Assembly: GCF_000455605.1 (NCBI RefSeq)
Contig: NC_017025.1
Location: 2,852,001-2,916,000, forward strand
Source of the DNA: Flavobacterium indicum GPTSA100-9 = DSM 17447
Lineage (GTDB): Bacteria > Bacteroidota > Bacteroidia > Flavobacteriales > Flavobacteriaceae
Length of the DNA: 64,000 bases
Direction of reading: 5' to 3'
Both the position numbers and the translations under genes were made by a program. The notes beneath the pieces are model-generated. The model was not told the DNA's origin, searched no databases, and saw only the letters and a program-made list of their open reading frames with translations. This document shows positions 62,199-64,000 of the stretch, piece after piece. Each line of letters starts with the position of its first letter. Within the stretch, counting starts at the first letter, position 1.

Positions 62199-63659
62199 AT
62201 GTCAATTTGGAGAGTAAAACCTGTTTCAGCTTTTGAAGCAGACATGAAAAAAAGTCAATTAAAGAGGGTTCTAGGAAAATGGAGCCTTACAGCTATTGGT
62301 GTAGGAGCAATTATTGGTGGAGGAATTTTCGTTCTAACCGGAACTGGAGCTTACTATCACGCAGGTCCTGCCTTAGCTATTTCGTTTATAATTGCAGGAA
62401 TTGCTTGTGTCTTTGCTGCATTATGTTATTCAGAATTTGCATCAATTTTACCTGTTGAGGGCTCCGCTTATGCCTATGCATACGGAACTATTGGAGAAAT
62501 TTTTGCTTGGATTATTGGTTGGGGATTAATCCTCGAATATGCCATGGGATCAATGACAGTGGCCGTTTCTTGGTCGGGTTATTTTAACAAACTCTTAAAA
62601 CTCTTTGGTGTTAAGCTTCCCGATTGGTTAACTACAGACCCTGCTAGTTATACTGGAGAAGGGTTCTCAATGAATTTACCTGCATTTTTAATTGTATTGT
62701 TCGTAATATCTATCCTTATTAAAGGAACAAGTAGTGCTGCAAAAGCCAACAACTTTATTGTAATCTTAAAAGTTTCTGCAGTTTTATTTGTAATTATCGC
62801 AGGTGCATTTTTTATTAATGCAGAAAACTGGGATCCATTTATTCCTGCAGCAACACAAATTGTGGAAAAAGAAACTACCCACAATGCTTATGGAATAGCT
62901 GGAATTATTTCTGGAGCAGCGGCAATTTTCTTTGCCTATGTAGGTTTTGATGCTGTATCTACTCAAGCTGGAGAAGCTGTAAATCCTAAAAAAGATGTTC
63001 CGTTTGCTATTATTGCTTCTTTACTAATTTGTACTGTATTATATATCTTAGTTTCATTAGTATTAACAGGAATGATGAACTACCAAGATTTCAATCCACT
63101 TGGAAAATATCCAGAAGCTATTAAAGCACCTGTTGCTTATGCTTTTGATATAGCAGGTCAAGGTTGGGCTGGTTTTATCATCACTATTGCTGCGACTGTA
63201 GGTTTAATTTCTGTTTTAATGGTAATGATTATGGGGCAATCTAGAATTTTCTTAGGAATGTCTAAAGACGGATTAATTCCTTCAGTATTTTCAAGAATTA
63301 ACCCAACTTCAGGTACACCTCAAACTAACTTAATGATTTTAGGTGGATTTATTGCTGTAGTTGCTGCCTTTACTCCAATTAGTAAATTAGCAGACATGAC
63401 AAGTTTTGGTACTTTATTTGCCTTCACAATGGTATGTATTGCTGTTTGGATTTTGCGTGTAAAACAACCAAACTTAACCAGAACATTTAAAGTTCCAGCA
63501 TTACCAATTATCGCTATTTCAGGTATCTTAATCAATACTTATTTAATGATTAACCTTAGCGTTGAAGCGCAAATGTTGTCATTAGGTTGGTTAGCCATCG
63601 GAATAGTAGTATACTTCTTGTATGGAAAACGAAATTCTAAATTAGAAAATCAAGAATAA
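62199..63659 (+). CDS. APC-family amino-acid permease
   Basis: 486 residues with about 12 transmembrane helices. The first helix carries AIGVGAIIGGGIFVLTGTGAYYHAGPALAISFIIAG, the substrate-binding signature of the cationic amino acid transporter branch. It also has FFAYVGFDAVSTQAGEAVNPKKDVPFAI, the typical family motif. Transport of basic or neutral amino acids is inferred. It ends at a hairpin terminator. Confidence 0.92.
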   Translation: MSIWRVKPVSAFEADMKKSQLKRVLGKWSLTAIGVGAIIGGGIFVLTGTGAYYHAGPALAISFIIAGIACVFAALCYSEFASILPVEGSAYAYAYGTIGEIFAWIIGWGLILEYAMGSMTVAVSWSGYFNKLLKLFGVKLPDWLTTDPASYTGEGFSMNLPAFLIVLFVISILIKGTSSAAKANNFIVILKVSAVLFVIIAGAFFINAENWDPFIPAATQIVEKETTHNAYGIAGIISGAAAIFFAYVGFDAVSTQAGEAVNPKKDVPFAIIASLLICTVLYILVSLVLTGMMNYQDFNPLGKYPEAIKAPVAYAFDIAGQGWAGFIITIAATVGLISVLMVMIMGQSRIFLGMSKDGLIPSVFSRINPTSGTPQTNLMILGGFIAVVAAFTPISKLADMTSFGTLFAFTMVCIAVWILRVKQPNLTRTFKVPALPIIAISGILINTYLMINLSVEAQMLSLGWLAIGIVVYFLYGKRNSKLENQE

Positions 63660-63665
63660 AAATTT

Positions 63666-63692
63666 AAGCCACTTTTTTAGTGGCTTTTTTAT
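63666..63692 (+). terminator. Intrinsic terminator after the permease gene
   Basis: Stem AAGCCACT / AGTGGCTT (8 bp), loop TTTTT, T run. Confidence 0.92.
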
Positions 63693-63892
63693 TTTTTTAC
63701 GATATTTGTTGTAGTAAATCAATTTATGCAACCACTTTTTAAAGATTTATTAGCTCACTTAAAATTCCTCATCAAGAGAAATCCTGAATGAATGGATGGA
63801 TGTGCCGAATAATCAATTCGTCACTTTGTCAATTTATTTAAGTGGCACTTTCATTGGCAACTTGACATATTATTAATTTACACATTAAAGTT
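63693..63892. other. Intergenic region upstream of hmgA
   Basis: About 200 bases. A short open frame of 21 residues (63726-63791, MQPLFKDLLAHLKFLIKRNP...) ends at TGA. A shifted frame then runs for about 29 codons (…NEWMDVPNNQFVTLSIYLSG…) to a stop near 63870. Together they look like the remnant of a small decayed gene, but may be chance. A possible TTG-N17-TAATTTA element lies at about 63854-63880, near the hmgA start. Confidence 0.35.
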
Positions 63893-64000
63893 ATGCCTAT
63901 TTATCACAAATTAGGAAAAATACCTCATAAACGTCACATTCAATTTAGAAAAGAAAATGGCGATTTATATTATGAGCAGTTATTTGGTACCATTGGTTTT
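63893..64000 (+). CDS. hmgA: Homogentisate 1,2-dioxygenase, N-terminal fragment (cut by window edge)
   Basis: 36 codons to the window edge: MPIYHKLGKIPHKRHIQFRK then ENGDLYYEQLFGTIGF. This is the characteristic start of bacterial homogentisate dioxygenase, which opens the ring of homogentisate in tyrosine and phenylalanine breakdown. The catalytic iron ligands are beyond the window. The rest of the pathway is not visible here. Confidence 0.82.
   Translation, partial: MPIYHKLGKIPHKRHIQFRKENGDLYYEQLFGTIGF

Noticed and set aside
63726..63791. 21-codon frame as a real small protein
   Set aside because: No promoter or initiation context, and no family resemblance; reported only as a possible remnant.
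1..64000. A complete defence, phage or secretion island
   Set aside because: I looked for clusters of nucleases, toxin-antitoxin pairs, integrases, transposases, tRNA-adjacent junctions and composition shifts. The only nuclease-helicase genes are AddAB-type repair genes, and the genes are chromosomal housekeeping or envelope types throughout.

Overview
The window looks like an ordinary stretch of chromosome from a member of the Flavobacteriaceae, probably Flavobacterium or a close relative. It is AT-rich. Intergenic regions carry Bacteroidota-type promoters (TTG, a spacer of about 19-20 nt, then TAnnTTTG) and lack clear Shine-Dalgarno sites. It encodes a type IX secretion 'type B' sorting domain, an IPExxxVDY protein, a diheme succinate dehydrogenase/fumarate reductase type SdhC, a DUF5686 barrel protein and a TonB-dependent receptor with an outer-membrane barrel. 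I found no tRNA or rRNA genes, no insertion sequence, no prophage and no CRISPR array.

Layout. 1-6.3 kb: glyS (3' end cut by the window edge), a coiled-coil membrane protein, a ComF-like phosphoribosyltransferase, an Ig-like lipoprotein, a nitrilase-family amidase and a small lipoprotein. 6.3-10.1 kb: sdhCAB on the minus strand, with an unusually long SdhC. 10.5-16.8 kb: a BNR/sortilin-like secreted protein with a ChaN-like lipoprotein, a Crp/Fnr-type regulator, an M24 aminopeptidase and an alpha/beta hydrolase. 16.8-25.6 kb: the two halves of an AddAB-like helicase-nuclease, separated by an OmpA/TSP3 protein and kbl. 25.7-32.5 kb: superoxide dismutase, a DUF5686 protein, an RND/MMPL exporter and tyrS. 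32.5-38.3 kb: a tandemly duplicated non-coding unit, purF, a PfkB kinase, DUF983, an AraC regulator, rnhA and purN. 38.5-43 kb: acpP-fabF-rnc, IPExxxVDY and pyk. 43-49.6 kb: a TonB-dependent receptor and a 1411-residue surface protein. 49.6-64 kb: lepA, a SIMPL protein, dinB, a CYTH protein, rlpA-like, a small membrane protein, a folate enzyme, a PLP decarboxylase, an aspartoacylase-like protein, uvrC, a patatin/Omp85 protein, an amino-acid permease and the start of hmgA.

Functionally this is mostly housekeeping: translation (glyS, tyrS, lepA), purine synthesis (purF, purN), fatty-acid synthesis (acpP, fabF), central metabolism (sdhCAB, pyk, kbl), DNA repair (addAB, uvrC, dinB, rnhA) and cell-surface proteins. 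Many neighbouring genes point at each other, and most of those convergent pairs have a clear hairpin terminator between them or share overlapping ends.

I did not find a convincing new multi-gene system. The most interesting non-standard signals are at RNA level: a duplicated ~155-bp structured unit between tyrS and purF, a terminator-like hairpin just before fabF, a second one inside the first codons of rnc, two genes with TACTTTTG exactly four bases before ATG (probable leaderless mRNAs), and a hairpin element at 43.1 kb that resembles a dispersed repeat. At protein level, the ~70-80 residue insertion in SdhC and the AddB-like protein without the usual iron-sulfur cysteines are worth checking.
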